From NCBI GenBank assembly GCA_963580285.1, contig OY757015.1:129391688-129455687 (forward strand): 64,000 nucleotides of DNA, in the 5' to 3' direction. The DNA is from Lucinisca nassula (taxonomy: Eukaryota; Mollusca; Bivalvia; Lucinida; Lucinidae). Positions 24,801 through 36,800 of the stretch are shown piece after piece. Numbering within the stretch: the stretch's first letter is position 1; each line of letters starts with the position of its first letter. Position numbers and translations under genes: made by a program. The notes beneath the pieces were generated by a model. It was not told the origin of the DNA and did not search any database. It saw nothing but the letters and a program-made list of their open reading frames with translations.

Positions 24801-27800
24801 AGGTCACAATGGACTTGACCTTGAAAACCTTGTGAGCAGGATAGACGACACAGTATTCATCGTAGAAGCATCAAACCTTCCACAAATGTTCACCATGTAC
24901 AGAGGATGAACCCTATTGAATTTCAAGGTCAGGGGTCAAAGGTCAAGGTCACAATGGACTTGACCTTGAAAACCTTGTGAGCAGGATAGAAGACACAGTA
25001 TTCTTCGTAGAAGCATCAAACCTTCCACAAATGTTCACCATGTACAGCGGATGAACCCTATTGAATTTCAAGGTCAGGGGTCAAAGGTCAAGGTCACAAT
25101 AGATTTTCATGTTAATGATTTTGTTTGATTTGAGGTTTAACGTCCCCGTCAACACTGTAAAGGTCATTTTGGAGACGTTGCTTCCAATTTTGTGGGACTT
25201 TTACCCGACATTGAGATGAAATGACATCTCAAGCCCTGTCGCCCAATGATGTGCGGGCTGGATTCAGCTCTGCGTGGAAGCATCATGCAGCCCATATATT
25301 TCTTCAAGCCCCTATGGGCGGTTCATGTTAATGAATGGTATGCAGTTACAGTATTCATCGTAGAAGCATCAAACCTTCCACAAATGTTCACCATGTACAG
25401 AGGATGAACCCTATTGAATTTCAAGGTCAGGGGTCAAAGGTCAAGGTCACAATGGATTTTCATGTTAATGAATGGTATGCAGTTGCGAGGGGATGTTACG
25501 CTTGCGTTGCCTTGTTATGTAATTTACGTCACTGATCTTTTTGTCTACAGTGTATGGACCATAATACCTGGCCTGCATCGATTTTCCTGGAATAGGCAAA
25601 AGAGCTAGTACCTTATCACCTGGTTTAAAATTCCTTTCTTTTGTCCCTATGTCATATAGCTGTTTCATTTTCATTTGGGCTGACTGAAGATTGGTCCGAG
25701 CAGCCTCACAAGCTTTTGAAAGTCTAGTTTTGATATCGGACACATACTGAAGTAAATTCAGGGAGGTGTCATCATTGGAGAGAAATTTCTCTTTGAGAAG
25801 TTTCAAAGGACCACGAATAGTATGGCCAAATACTAATTCAAATGGACTGAAGCCAAGAGATTCTTGCACAGATTCTCTTACAGCAAATAAAAGGAGATGG
25901 ATGCCTTCATCCCAATCCTTCTCTGTGTCAAAGCAATATGATCTTATCATGTTTTTCAATGTTTGATGGAATCTTTCAAGGGCGCCTTGACTTTCAGGAT
26001 GATAGGCCGATGACTTATACTGTACAATGCCAAGTTCATGCATTACTTGTTGAAATATTCCAGACATAAAATTTGAGCCTTGGTCTGACTGAATAGATTT
26101 AGGAAGCCCAACAAATGTGAAAAACTTCACTAAGGCCTTGACGATTGTCTTAGTTTTGATATTTCTTAGTGGAATGGCTTCAAGAAAACGTGTGGAAGCA
26201 CACATAATAGTCAATAGATATTCACAACCAGACTTTGTTCTGGGCAAGGGACCCACACAGTCTATAATTATTCGACTGAAAGGTTCATCAAAAGCAGGTA
26301 TAGGCTGCAAATGAGCCTTAGGTATAGTCTGATTAGGTTTTCCTACCATTTGGCATGTATGGCAGGACCTACAATGCAGAGAAACATCTGACTTTAACCC
26401 AGGCCAGTAAAAATGATTAAGAATCTTGTGATAGGTTTTATTTAGGAAGTGTCTCCTGACAACCGGTTGTCAGGAGCATTTTTGCTATGTAAAATGCTCC
26501 TGACAACCGGTTGTCAGGAGCATTTTTGCTATCAAAAATGCTCCTGACAACCAGCAATATTTTTCCAATAAAAACCTATGATATTATTATTATTTTAGTT
26601 ATCTTTTATTATTTCATGGTTCTTGATACATGTTAATGCTTTTTTGTCATTTTTTAGTATTCAAACAAACTTAATTCATGTAATTTTCATTCTGATTTTT
26701 TTTTATTTTTGGAACAATTCCAAGAATTGAATCAATCAAATTCTGGCCTATTATTTTTGTTATTGCAATTCTGTTGAACTTAAGACCAGGGTATGTCAGT
26801 CTGACTTTAGACCTGGATAACCAGGTTTTATTTGACACATTCAGTAATATTGACTGGGGGCTCCCCAAGGGTATGCCCCACATCTCGAGTTCAAATAAGG
26901 CCACCAGAGTGAAACTGACATCTCAAGCCAAGCCACCCAATGAAACCAATGTAGGATTTATATGCATGGTTGGTCCGACTCATATCACTTTGCCTGGTCA
27001 GGCTTACTAAGCAGTTTACCAGGCTTCATGTGCCGTCAATTATTTCTGTACTAGTATGTTCTCAGAGATGTTGCACTAATGAGTATGAGCTTTCACCTTA
27101 GAAACTGTTAAGATCCCCACCCAAACCCTTAAGATACCGATCACAACAGTTGTAATCTGTTTTGACATCTGGTAGTTTAAAAATCATTTTTGTAAACAGC
27201 GTGAACCCAGATCTGTAGTGCAGTCTGATGAGAATTCACATTGCCTGTATACAAAAACGATGCAGAAGACAATAATATGAACACATGACATTTTTGATGC
27301 ATGTTTTCGTGGCATCTTAAGGACTAAATCAAATATGTTCATTGATGCTGTTCCTAATGATGAAACACATTTAATGGCATCAACCTCGTATCCTCTTTAG
27401 GTATGCTTCGATCACCCACTTCAGTTCACTGTTGACTGAATATCTTGGAAACTGTTCAGATCCTCAATGCTAAACGATATACATGTACATTGTTAGTCCT
27501 TATGATAAGATGCATCCATTTGTATTTATAAGAGAATCCCCATGGGGCACATAAAGCTTAATATCTTGGAAAACATTCGGAAAATGTTCAGATCCCTTTG
27601 CCTAAATCATAAATATTATTTCTCCTTATGACGCCACATTTACTGGCACTGACTGGGTCCCTAGAGGCTACGTCCCACTCCCTCCAGTTTAAATAAGGCT
27701 TAATAACTCAGAAACTGTTCTTATCTCCACCCCTGAACCATATATATTATTATTCCTAATGATAAGATGCATCCTTTGACACTAACCAAGGCATGTACTA

Positions 27801-30800
27801 CTCCCTCCAGTTTGTATAAAGCTGAATATTGCAGTAGCCCCTTAGATCCCCACTCCTCAACTGCATGTATGCATACATTTTGTTGCTTACATTTGGTGAC
27901 AACAACTATGGGTCACCTAGGGATATGCCCACCCTCTTCAGTGCAAATAAGGCTTACTATCTTTGAAACCGTTCCAATCCGAAGCCATTAACCGTCTCTG
28001 TTATATCACGGGTATATTGTTTTCGTACCAGAGTTGAGTGGGCGTCAGTCCGTCCATCGGTCTGTCCGTCTGTCCTTCAGTCCCGTTTCTTGTAAATGGA
28101 TCTCCTCTACAACCACTGAAGTGGTATGTAGATGGCAGTGGGCTACGTTTTTGTGACCTTGACCCCAACATGGCCCCAAGGTCAAATAGTATGACTTTGC
28201 TATATCTTAAGTTACACTTATGAAACTTTGCATGTGGATATTACATGGTATGTAGATGGCAGTGGGCTACTTTTCTGTAACCTTGACCCCAACAAGGCCT
28301 CAAGGTCAAAAAGTATGACTTTGCCATATCTCCTAAACTATTCGAGTTACACTTCTGAAACTTTGTTATTGGATGGCCCTTGGAATATAGAATAAATTGA
28401 ACTACTTTTGCCGTGACCTTGACCTCAACATGACCCCAAGGTCAAAGGTAAAAAATTATTTTGCCATATCGTCTAAACTATTGGAGCTACACTTCTGGGA
28501 TGGCCCTTGGATTATAGAATAAACTGGGCTACTTTTGATGTGACCTTGACCTCAACCTGACCCCAAGGTCAAAGGTAACAAAATTAATTGGAGTTACACT
28601 TCTGAAACTTTGCTTATTGGATGACCCTTGGAATATAGAATATATTTGGCTACTTTTGGTGTGACCTCAACCTCAATATGACCCCAAGGTCAAAGGTCAA
28701 AAATTATTTTGCCATATCTTCTAAACTATTGGAGCTACACTTCTGGGATGGCCCTTGGATTATAGAATAAATTGGGCTACTTTTGGTGTGACCTTGACCT
28801 CAACCTGACCCCAAGGTCAAAGGTAAAAAGTATGACTTTGCCATATCTTCTAAACTATTTAAGTTACACTTCTGACACTTTGGTTATTGGATGGCCATTT
28901 GAATAAAGAACAAATTGGAATACTTTTGGTGGACCTTAAGATAACCCCAAGGTCAAAGGTCAAAAAGTATGACTTTGCCATATCTTCTAAACTATAGGAG
29001 TTTCACTTCTGAAACTTTGCTTATCAGTTAGAATGTTCTTTGCAACTTTTTTTTTAACTTACATGTATTTTTGGCTAGCTAATACATAGTCGTTAGTGTT
29101 ATTCATAGAAAAAGCAGGTATTTGTGATGGTTTACCATCGACTGCGCAATCTAATTGTTTCTTATAATGATAAAATGAATTTATTTGTGATGTTGACTGG
29201 AGGTGCCTCTTCATAGAAATGGGAGTCCACACTGGAGCTCATTTGAGCATTGAGGGTTCATCTGGGAGACCATAATGTACATGTTATTATATCTTGTTTA
29301 CACCAAATTTGAGATTATTTGGTTCGAAGATATGCTAGAGCATACAGTGCAAAATTTGAGTCTATGTACTTGTGTGACCTTGAAAACTAGCAGTAGGTTA
29401 AGTTCAGCACACCCTATTCAAGTTTTTGGTACATTGCAGTGATAGATTGTAGTCATTGTACCAAGTATGACCATGCATGTACATGTAATTCATACATTCA
29501 TTCTGGAGGCAAAGTATTTCTGATAAAAAATGACAGTGACCTTGAAAATAAAGTCAAGGTCAAAACACCTTAGTCACTGCTTTTCCAGGCCTTAATCATT
29601 AAGTTAATGATGCACATATTGATGCAAGTGGATGCACATACTGATGCAAGTGTGGTAAGAATTCACTAAATTGGTTCTATAGATACACTGCAATCAGTTT
29701 CCCAAAGCCAGCAAAAAAAACACCCAAAAACCTCATGCCCCCTTCTCTATATTGGGGTACATGCCTCCTAGCCTCACAGGCTGGTGACAACCAGTTGTCA
29801 GTAGCCGTCGCCTAACTTTTACAGTATAAGATACAATTGTGAAATACAATGACTGATATATGTATTGGCTGCTATGAAGAAAGATATATATTCGGGTGAT
29901 AATTAGGGCTGGCTAATTGGAGCTGAAAAGATAATCAATTATCATTCCTGTCATTGCGATGGATAATCGATTAGTAATCACTGAAGATTTGGTCATAATT
30001 TTACCTGTCTGGCTTTCTGTCTGAGCATGACTCCCACCATATGCTGTACTTTTTCATATGTATTTGAACAGACCGACCTGAGCAAACAGTGAAGACCCAG
30101 ATAAGAAGCAGCAGAATGCGGCGTCTGTTCTGCGGCGACTCATCTGGCTCTGCACTGTTTGCCACTCAAACAGCTATTTTTGGCACAACTTTGGGTAGTT
30201 GATAGTACTTATCAAATAATCGATTGCAAGCAAATCAGTAATGAAAATCATTTTTGTGGAATCGACCGATTGAATAATCGATTATCCGATTAATCCTTCC
30301 AGCCTTAGTGATAATCTGATATTTTTCTAATAATTCCAAAAGGGAATTTGACATGTTTTTTTTTCATAGCACTCAAGTAAAATGGCCCCTATATTTATTT
30401 GGTATTTATTTTCAGTATTAAATGAAACATTAAATTCTGCAAATACCATATTTTTTTCTCTTTTATTTTCAATCCAGTAGTTATGTTAAAATACCAAAGA
30501 AGACAAAAAATATTAAACATGTATCAAGAAACTTAAAATACTTGGTTAAGTAGGTAACCAAAATAATGCTAATTTATTAGGCTTTTATTGGAAAAATATT
30601 GCTGGTTGTCAGGAGCATTTTTGACAGCAAAAATGCTCCTGACAACCGGTTGTCAGGAGCATTTTACATAGAAAAAATGCTCCTGACAACCGGTTGTCAG
30701 GAGACGCAGCCTTTTATTTACACCTAAATGTCCTGACATAGGAGTTTCATGCGCCAAGTTTAATATTTGGGAACGGTAAACCCGTGGAACCACTATCTGG

Positions 30801-33800
30801 TGGTTGACAGTCCACTCGTCTTCTGCTGAGACGTCTGGTGGATGCCATTTTCTCATAAGAATGTCATTTTTTACATAATAACAGACTGGGACCTGAGATA
30901 CTTCCTGCTCATCTAAGGCCCTTTCAAATAAAGGCGAAATTTCAGGATCCTTATGCTGTTCTATAGCTAGTTGAGACCCAGACATTTTGTCATGCCCTAG
31001 ATTGAAAGATGAGTTATTCTCATGAAAATCTGTCTGCTTATCAGGCAGGTTTGAAGACAGAGACCTTGTTATCTCGTCATTAAAAGACTGACCCAAAAAG
31101 GTATCAGTTAAATCAAAATCCTGTTTCCCATCAGTTTGCTTGGCCTTAAGTGCCATCGCCCTTGTGACTGCACAAGATGGATAAAGATCAGGAATTTCCT
31201 GCTCAATGGGATCAGGTGGTTGATCAGTGCAAGGATAAGAAGTCAAAAGTGGGTTTACCACAACCTTATCTCCAGCTAAGTCATTGCCTAGCAACAAATG
31301 AACACCTTTAAAAGGTAAAGAAGGTCTAATACCAACAGCCACTGAACCGGATACCAAGTCTGATGACAAATAAACGTTATGAAGCGGAACATTAACAAAT
31401 CCACATTCCACACCCTGAATAAGGACACTTTGGCCCAAAGAAGTCTTCTCAGAAAAAGGCAGAGTATCTGCTAGAATAAGAGATTGAGAAGCTCCAGTAT
31501 CTCGTAAGATTTTAATAGGGGTAGGATGGGCATAACTGTCACCATTTAGTGACACAAAACCATCTGATAAGAATGGTTCATAAATCTCCATAACCGAATC
31601 AGTCTCAGATAATTTGATATCAGAAAGAGTTTCCTCCCTTACACAAGACTGTGGTTTTGGCCTTATAGAAGTCAAGCCTGTAGGCTTAAGTTCCTCTTGT
31701 CTTTCTCTTTCTTTTCTTCGCTTTAATTTTAAACATTCAGAGATCAAATGACCTGTATTTTTACAATAATAACAAACTACTTGAGATTGAGATAAGGGAT
31801 TCTGGTCTTTGTTTTCACCAGAAGGTTTGGAAAAATTCTGGCTTCTATTTTCACCAGAAGGTTTGGAAGGATTCTGGCTTTTATTTTCACCAGAAAGTTT
31901 GGGCATAGTACTAGATGTATGGCTATAACTACCAGACGGATTACTAGGATAGAATCTTGGACCTGTCTGTGGATTGTAAGGTTTTCTAGGATAAGGCCTG
32001 TTCACAAATGAGACTTTATGAGTCAAAGCATAATCATCTGCCAAACGAGAAGCTTCCTCCAAAGTTTCAACCTGTCTCTCATCGAGAAAAGATTTAATGT
32101 CTGAATTTATGCACCGTTTGAACTCTTCAACAAGGACAAGCTGTCTAAGTTTGTCATGATCAGAGCCTACTTTTTTAGAAGAACACCACCTATCAAATAA
32201 CTGTTCTTTGGTTCGAGCAAATTCCACATGGGTCTGGGAAATTTCTTTTTTACAGTTCCTAAATTTCTGCCTGTAAGCCTCAGGGACCAACTCATATGTC
32301 TTAAGAATAAGCTCCTTAACCAGATCATAGTCTGAGCTTTGCTCGACAGTTAGCTGAGTGTAAATATCTCGAGCCTTTCCGACAACAACGCTTTGCAAAA
32401 GTAAGGTCCAATGCTCTTTTGGCCATTTTAAATTTTCTGCAACTTTTTCAAAATGCAAAAAATACTTATCTACCTCTTTTTCCTGAAATGGCGGAACTAA
32501 CCTTATGTGCTTTGTGGCATCAAAGTAACTGCCAGAGTCAAAAACAGGGGTATGTTTCACCCTATCCTGACCCTGGAGTTCCATTTCCTTCAGCCTTAAT
32601 TGAAATTGCCTTTCCCTTTCTTTTTCCTCAATACTATATTTCATTTTTTCCTTTTCTAACTCAATCCGTTCCTCCATTTCTCTTTGTTTTTCTTCCTGTT
32701 CTAATTTTTCTTTTCGAATTCGTTCTTCCATTTCTAATCTTTCCATCTGCATTTGTCTCTGCATTTCTCTTTCTTTTTCCTTCTCTCTTTCTTCCATTTC
32801 TAATCTTAACTTCTCCAATTCAATTTGCCTACCTATTTCAATTTGTCTCATTTGTAATTCAGTATGTGAAACCATAATGAGAGACAAAGCAGATGGATCG
32901 AAAAGTTCTTCATCAACAAAAAACTGTACCAAAATATTCTTAATTTCATGCTTCTTCATGCTTGTTTTGACAGCAGTGACCCCATAATGGGAAGCAATAT
33001 CTAACAAATCTGTCCTTTTGGCCAGATTAAACAACTCCTGAGTAGGCTGAGCCAAAAAGCTTCTCAAATCAAACGACATGTTTGCTTTTTGTATGTTTTA
33101 TAAAGTAATTATGGTAATAAAGATAAAGGTTAATTTGACAAGGTTTTTTTTTTTTTTTTTTTTTTTTTGAAATGACAAGCCCAACAGAAATTTCACACGA
33201 AATGACAAGTACTATTTCACTTGAAATGACAGTTCACATGAAATGACAATCCCCTATATGCCTATAGGGAAATACCAATCCTGTGAAGCAACTGCAAAGT
33301 CTATTTGATAAGAAATGACAATTACCTGCGTCACATGAAATGTCGGTTTTAAAATGCTTAAAATGGTTTTATCCCGGACGAGCCCCCAATTTCTGTTACG
33401 AGCCAGGCGTAGCAGAAAGAAAAAGCAAACAAGCCTTTTGGAAAAAAATTAACAAAATGTATTTACAAGTTAACTTTAACCTGTAGAAGTAAGAAAATTA
33501 AATGTACTTAGCTCTGTTATGAAATATCCTGAATGAATCTATTTTCCTTTATCCCACAGAATCCACAGTCCGAAATGAAAAGTAATATCCTATAACAATC
33601 CAACACAGAATTTAGAAATAACTTTCCTTATAAGCCCAAACATCAAACTCCAAAGTCTGACTCAATGAGAAAAATCATGCTCTTTTATAGACCCTAAGAT
33701 TTCTCAAGAATGTTCCACAGGGTTGTGGAATAAGATGAGGTAATCTTCTAAAAATAATGCAAACCTGAACTTTCTGGAAGGTTCTGAAGTACTTTTCCTT

Positions 33801-36800
33801 GTAAACATGTTGTTTACAAAAAAGAAATTAATCTGTGACTCAGTTTTCTAGAATCTTCTATAAAAAGATTAACAAGATATTTATAGCACTATTAGGTCAC
33901 AGTGGGGTGAAAGTGGGAATCAGAAAAATAAATTCTTATGCATAACACTAGGCAAAGTGGTATGAGTCAGTCTGAACATGACTACAAACTGTTGGTTTCA
34001 TTGGGCGGCAGGGATTGAGATGTCATTTCATCTCAGTGTCGGGTAAAAGTCCCACAAAATTGGAAGCAATGTCTCCAAAATGACCTAAATAGTGTTGATA
34101 GGAATGTTAAACTCATACCTTGAACAAATATTTTCATTGTCCCAAATGTGTTCACGTCCATTAAGAAAACATGCCTATACAAACAGAATAAACATTCCCA
34201 CCAAATAAAACGAAAATTTAAAGATGAAAAATTGTGATATTTTTCTTATTTCTGCAAAGTTCTAATGAGTACCCACAATCTTTATTTTAGAGCAGAAATA
34301 AGAAAAAGTAAGGTGTAAACCCTGTAAACCCGAGTTTTACTGTATAAAAGTGGGGTTCGCCAGCCTCAGTAGCTCAGCCGGATGCGCGTCTGACTGGTGA
34401 TCAGGAGGACGCTGGTTCGATACCTGCCGGGGTCGGGAACATTCTTTCGTGGAGATTGATTATGAAATCTTTTCTACGGTCTTTCTCTCCCTTCTGCTGA
34501 TTTAAGAAGGGCAGTTGTCATTTTCTGGCGAAAGAATGTGCACTGTACTGGTTAACTGCTTATGTATAAGCCTGTCCAGGAAAAGTGTGGATAGGTAAAC
34601 TGACCGGCTCAAAAATGACCTAAAATAGTGTAGACCGGGCCGTTAAACTCCAATACAAACCAAACCAATGAAAGTGGGGTTCGAGTGGGTCAAAATTATA
34701 TAGGCGTGTTTTTATGTTATTGAAATTTGACGGTTCTAAAAGTTTTATCACTGACATTCCAAATTTGATAGACTAGACTTTCTTTATGTTTTTCGATTCT
34801 GTTAACAGTTGTGTAGCCTTTCTTTCTTCTCGTACCTATCCAGGAATCAGTGTGAATTCTAATGCAAGTCCAAATCACAGCCCCAGGCTATCTCCAGCTG
34901 GTTCCCCACTGATGATGAGAAGGACAGCATCTCCTTTGAGACAGGGAACCTCGGGAGCCAACAAGTCATCCACATCGGGTAGTACAATACAGGTTAGTGT
35001 TTTAATATCTTCATTCAGATGGTCTCCATGGCGGCCATCTTTAAATTCTTCAAGCTACATCTCCCGCTGAACCAAAGGTTGGAGCTTAAACTTAATTAGA
35101 TGCATTTGGGCAACATAGAGATTCAGAATTGCTGAAATTATTTTGTACTGTTAATTAAGATGGCTTCCATGTTGGCCAGCTTGAAATTCTTCAAACTACA
35201 TCAAGTTGAATTGAGCCAAAACTTGATGGAAGGCATTGGGGTGACATGGAGATTCAGACTTCAAGCACTATCAATGGAATATTGTAAATGCAGTAAGATG
35301 AACCTGCCTGTGTTTCTCCTATTTAGAACATACATGTATACAGAAGGGCATATGATGAAACAGAGGGCACAAGATGAAGCTGAAAAGATTTGGGGCATAT
35401 AAAAGCAAGAAAGCATATAAAATAAAAGATAAATAAACTGGAGAACCTCCAAAATGCTGTCAGTGCAACAACGGCTCCTGACTGTTGAATTAGCAAACTA
35501 TAATTAGATACATAAACGGACGCCACACAAGGCAACATAACGCGGCGTCTGATCAGGCCTACACTTAAAATACTGGAATTTAAGGGTTGAACGAAAAGTC
35601 TAAGTTTAAGACTATTTTCTCAGCCTACACTCAGAGACGGTCAACCCTACAGTAATTTCAGTGCTATGATTAAGCATGCCTATCTTGATTCCTGTGAGCC
35701 ATTGAAGTTTAACTATAGTTCAAAAATGTGTATGCAGCCAACTAACAGTGCTAGATGCATGCTAGATCAACTTACAGAGCTAGATGCTCTTGCATGAAGG
35801 TGCATGACTGCTTGATTGAAACTACCTTAATGTCTCTCCTAGCTGTCTGCAAACAGCAAAGGTTCTGGCGTATCGTCTCTTGAGGGGAATGGGAACACCT
35901 TCATGGGAGGCAACTCCTGCAAAAGTATTTTTGTCTCCCATGTCAACAGGGGTCAACTCTTAAAGGAAAGAATTTGCTCCTGAGGAGCAAATTCTTATCT
36001 TTAAAAGTAGACCCCTGTTTCAGTGGGACAGGGCTTATAGAAAAGCAAACAGGAAATCCTTGAAAGTTGTCTCCCTTTGAAAAATGGCGGAAAAAACTGC
36101 CAGGTGTTCCCATTCCCCTTAAGTGCAGGCTCACCCGAACCTTTGCTGGTCGCCTATGAAAAAAGTACCGTTTCATCATGTGCTGGCTCTTATGTCTCTT
36201 TCAGGAAAATGTGGGTGGAACAACCTATTTCTATAATGCAGAAGACTTCACACCACAGAGAGAAGGAATTGTAAGTAACTGTCACAAGTTTTTCCAGTTT
36301 TTACTGTTTCATAGTTGAAGTTATTAAAGAAAATAACTTGAAGTTTTTAGCTTGAGATTTTGTTTTTGCTTGTTAACCCTTTTTGTACCAAAAAGGAATC
36401 TTCCTCCTTATATATACCAGGAGTGCATTCCACAATTAAGGGATGACAGGTTGTGTTTTCTTCAAAATTTGTTTGGAAAATGGCTGGAATTTTTGCAAAC
36501 AGTGTAGGCCCTGATCAGACGCCGCGTTCTGCGGCATCTGATCTGGGCCTGCACTGTTTGCCAAGTACCCCTTTAGGAGTTTCCAGTACTAAATGGGTTA
36601 AACTAGAGAAACTGATAGCTAGCTTTGGAGATCCATTCCATGGTTGTGGCCCTTCTGATAGGGGATCTGGGGAACCTGTTTTAAACAATACTTCACTTTG
36701 CCTCCCTGTTAAACGGGAACAAGTCTTAATTACGATGACTAGGGCTGGGTACCGCCTTTGGAAATTGTACGCGGTATACACCCATGTACCACGGTACGTA

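Larger units (their letters stand above)
26445..30711. mobile_element. Long-TIR foldback element, 9-bp target duplication (Mutator-like?)
   Basis: Duplication TTTTATTTA at 26436-26444 and 30712-30720. The ends GGAAGTGTCTCCTGACAACC and (inverted) GGCTGCGTCTCCTGACAACC continue into inverted terminal regions of at least 150 bp, each with repeats of the palindrome CTGACAACCGGTTGTCAG. Removing it restores the integrase zinc-finger frame (GVNK-TY). A 9-bp duplication is typical of Mutator-like elements; no transposase is present. Interior: S1 remnant ~26880-27010, degenerate ~120-bp repeats 27060-27990, pearl-like array 28003-29050, hAT-like MITE 29904-30307. Confidence 0.8.
21393..33947 (-). mobile_element. 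Ty3/gypsy-class LTR retrotransposon with integrase ahead of RT (Gmr1-like), multiply interrupted
   Basis: Flanked by the 4-bp duplication CTAG (21389-21392, 33948-33951). On the minus strand: 5' LTR 33394-33947, primer site 33371-33388, gag-protease (33079 leftwards), the zinc-binding HH half of integrase, [insert 26445-30711], the rest of integrase to 25517, [pearl-like insert 23699-25516], RT and RNase H to 22093, polypurine tract, 3' LTR 21393-21947. Removing the two inserts leaves one continuous coding frame, with no frameshift seen. The order PR-INT-RT-RH is that of Ty1/copia, yet RT, RH and gag resemble Ty3/gypsy; this combination defines the Gmr1-like group. The two LTRs differ at about two positions, so it is young. 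It cannot be autonomous because of the inserts. Confidence 0.92.

Noticed and set aside
23813..25100. Regular ~145-bp repeats that might be read as a CRISPR array
   Set aside because: Units are directly adjacent without unique spacers, and the genome is eukaryotic.
32419..32877. 152-aa plus-strand frame rich in Phe/Leu/Pro
   Set aside because: Antisense of the Glu/Arg coiled coil of the retrotransposon gag.
34365..34440. tRNA-like sequence with A and B boxes
   Set aside because: It is the head of SINE S2: it is followed by SINE body and tail and flanked by a 13-bp target duplication. The same applies to 50798, 51799, 53799 and 56889.
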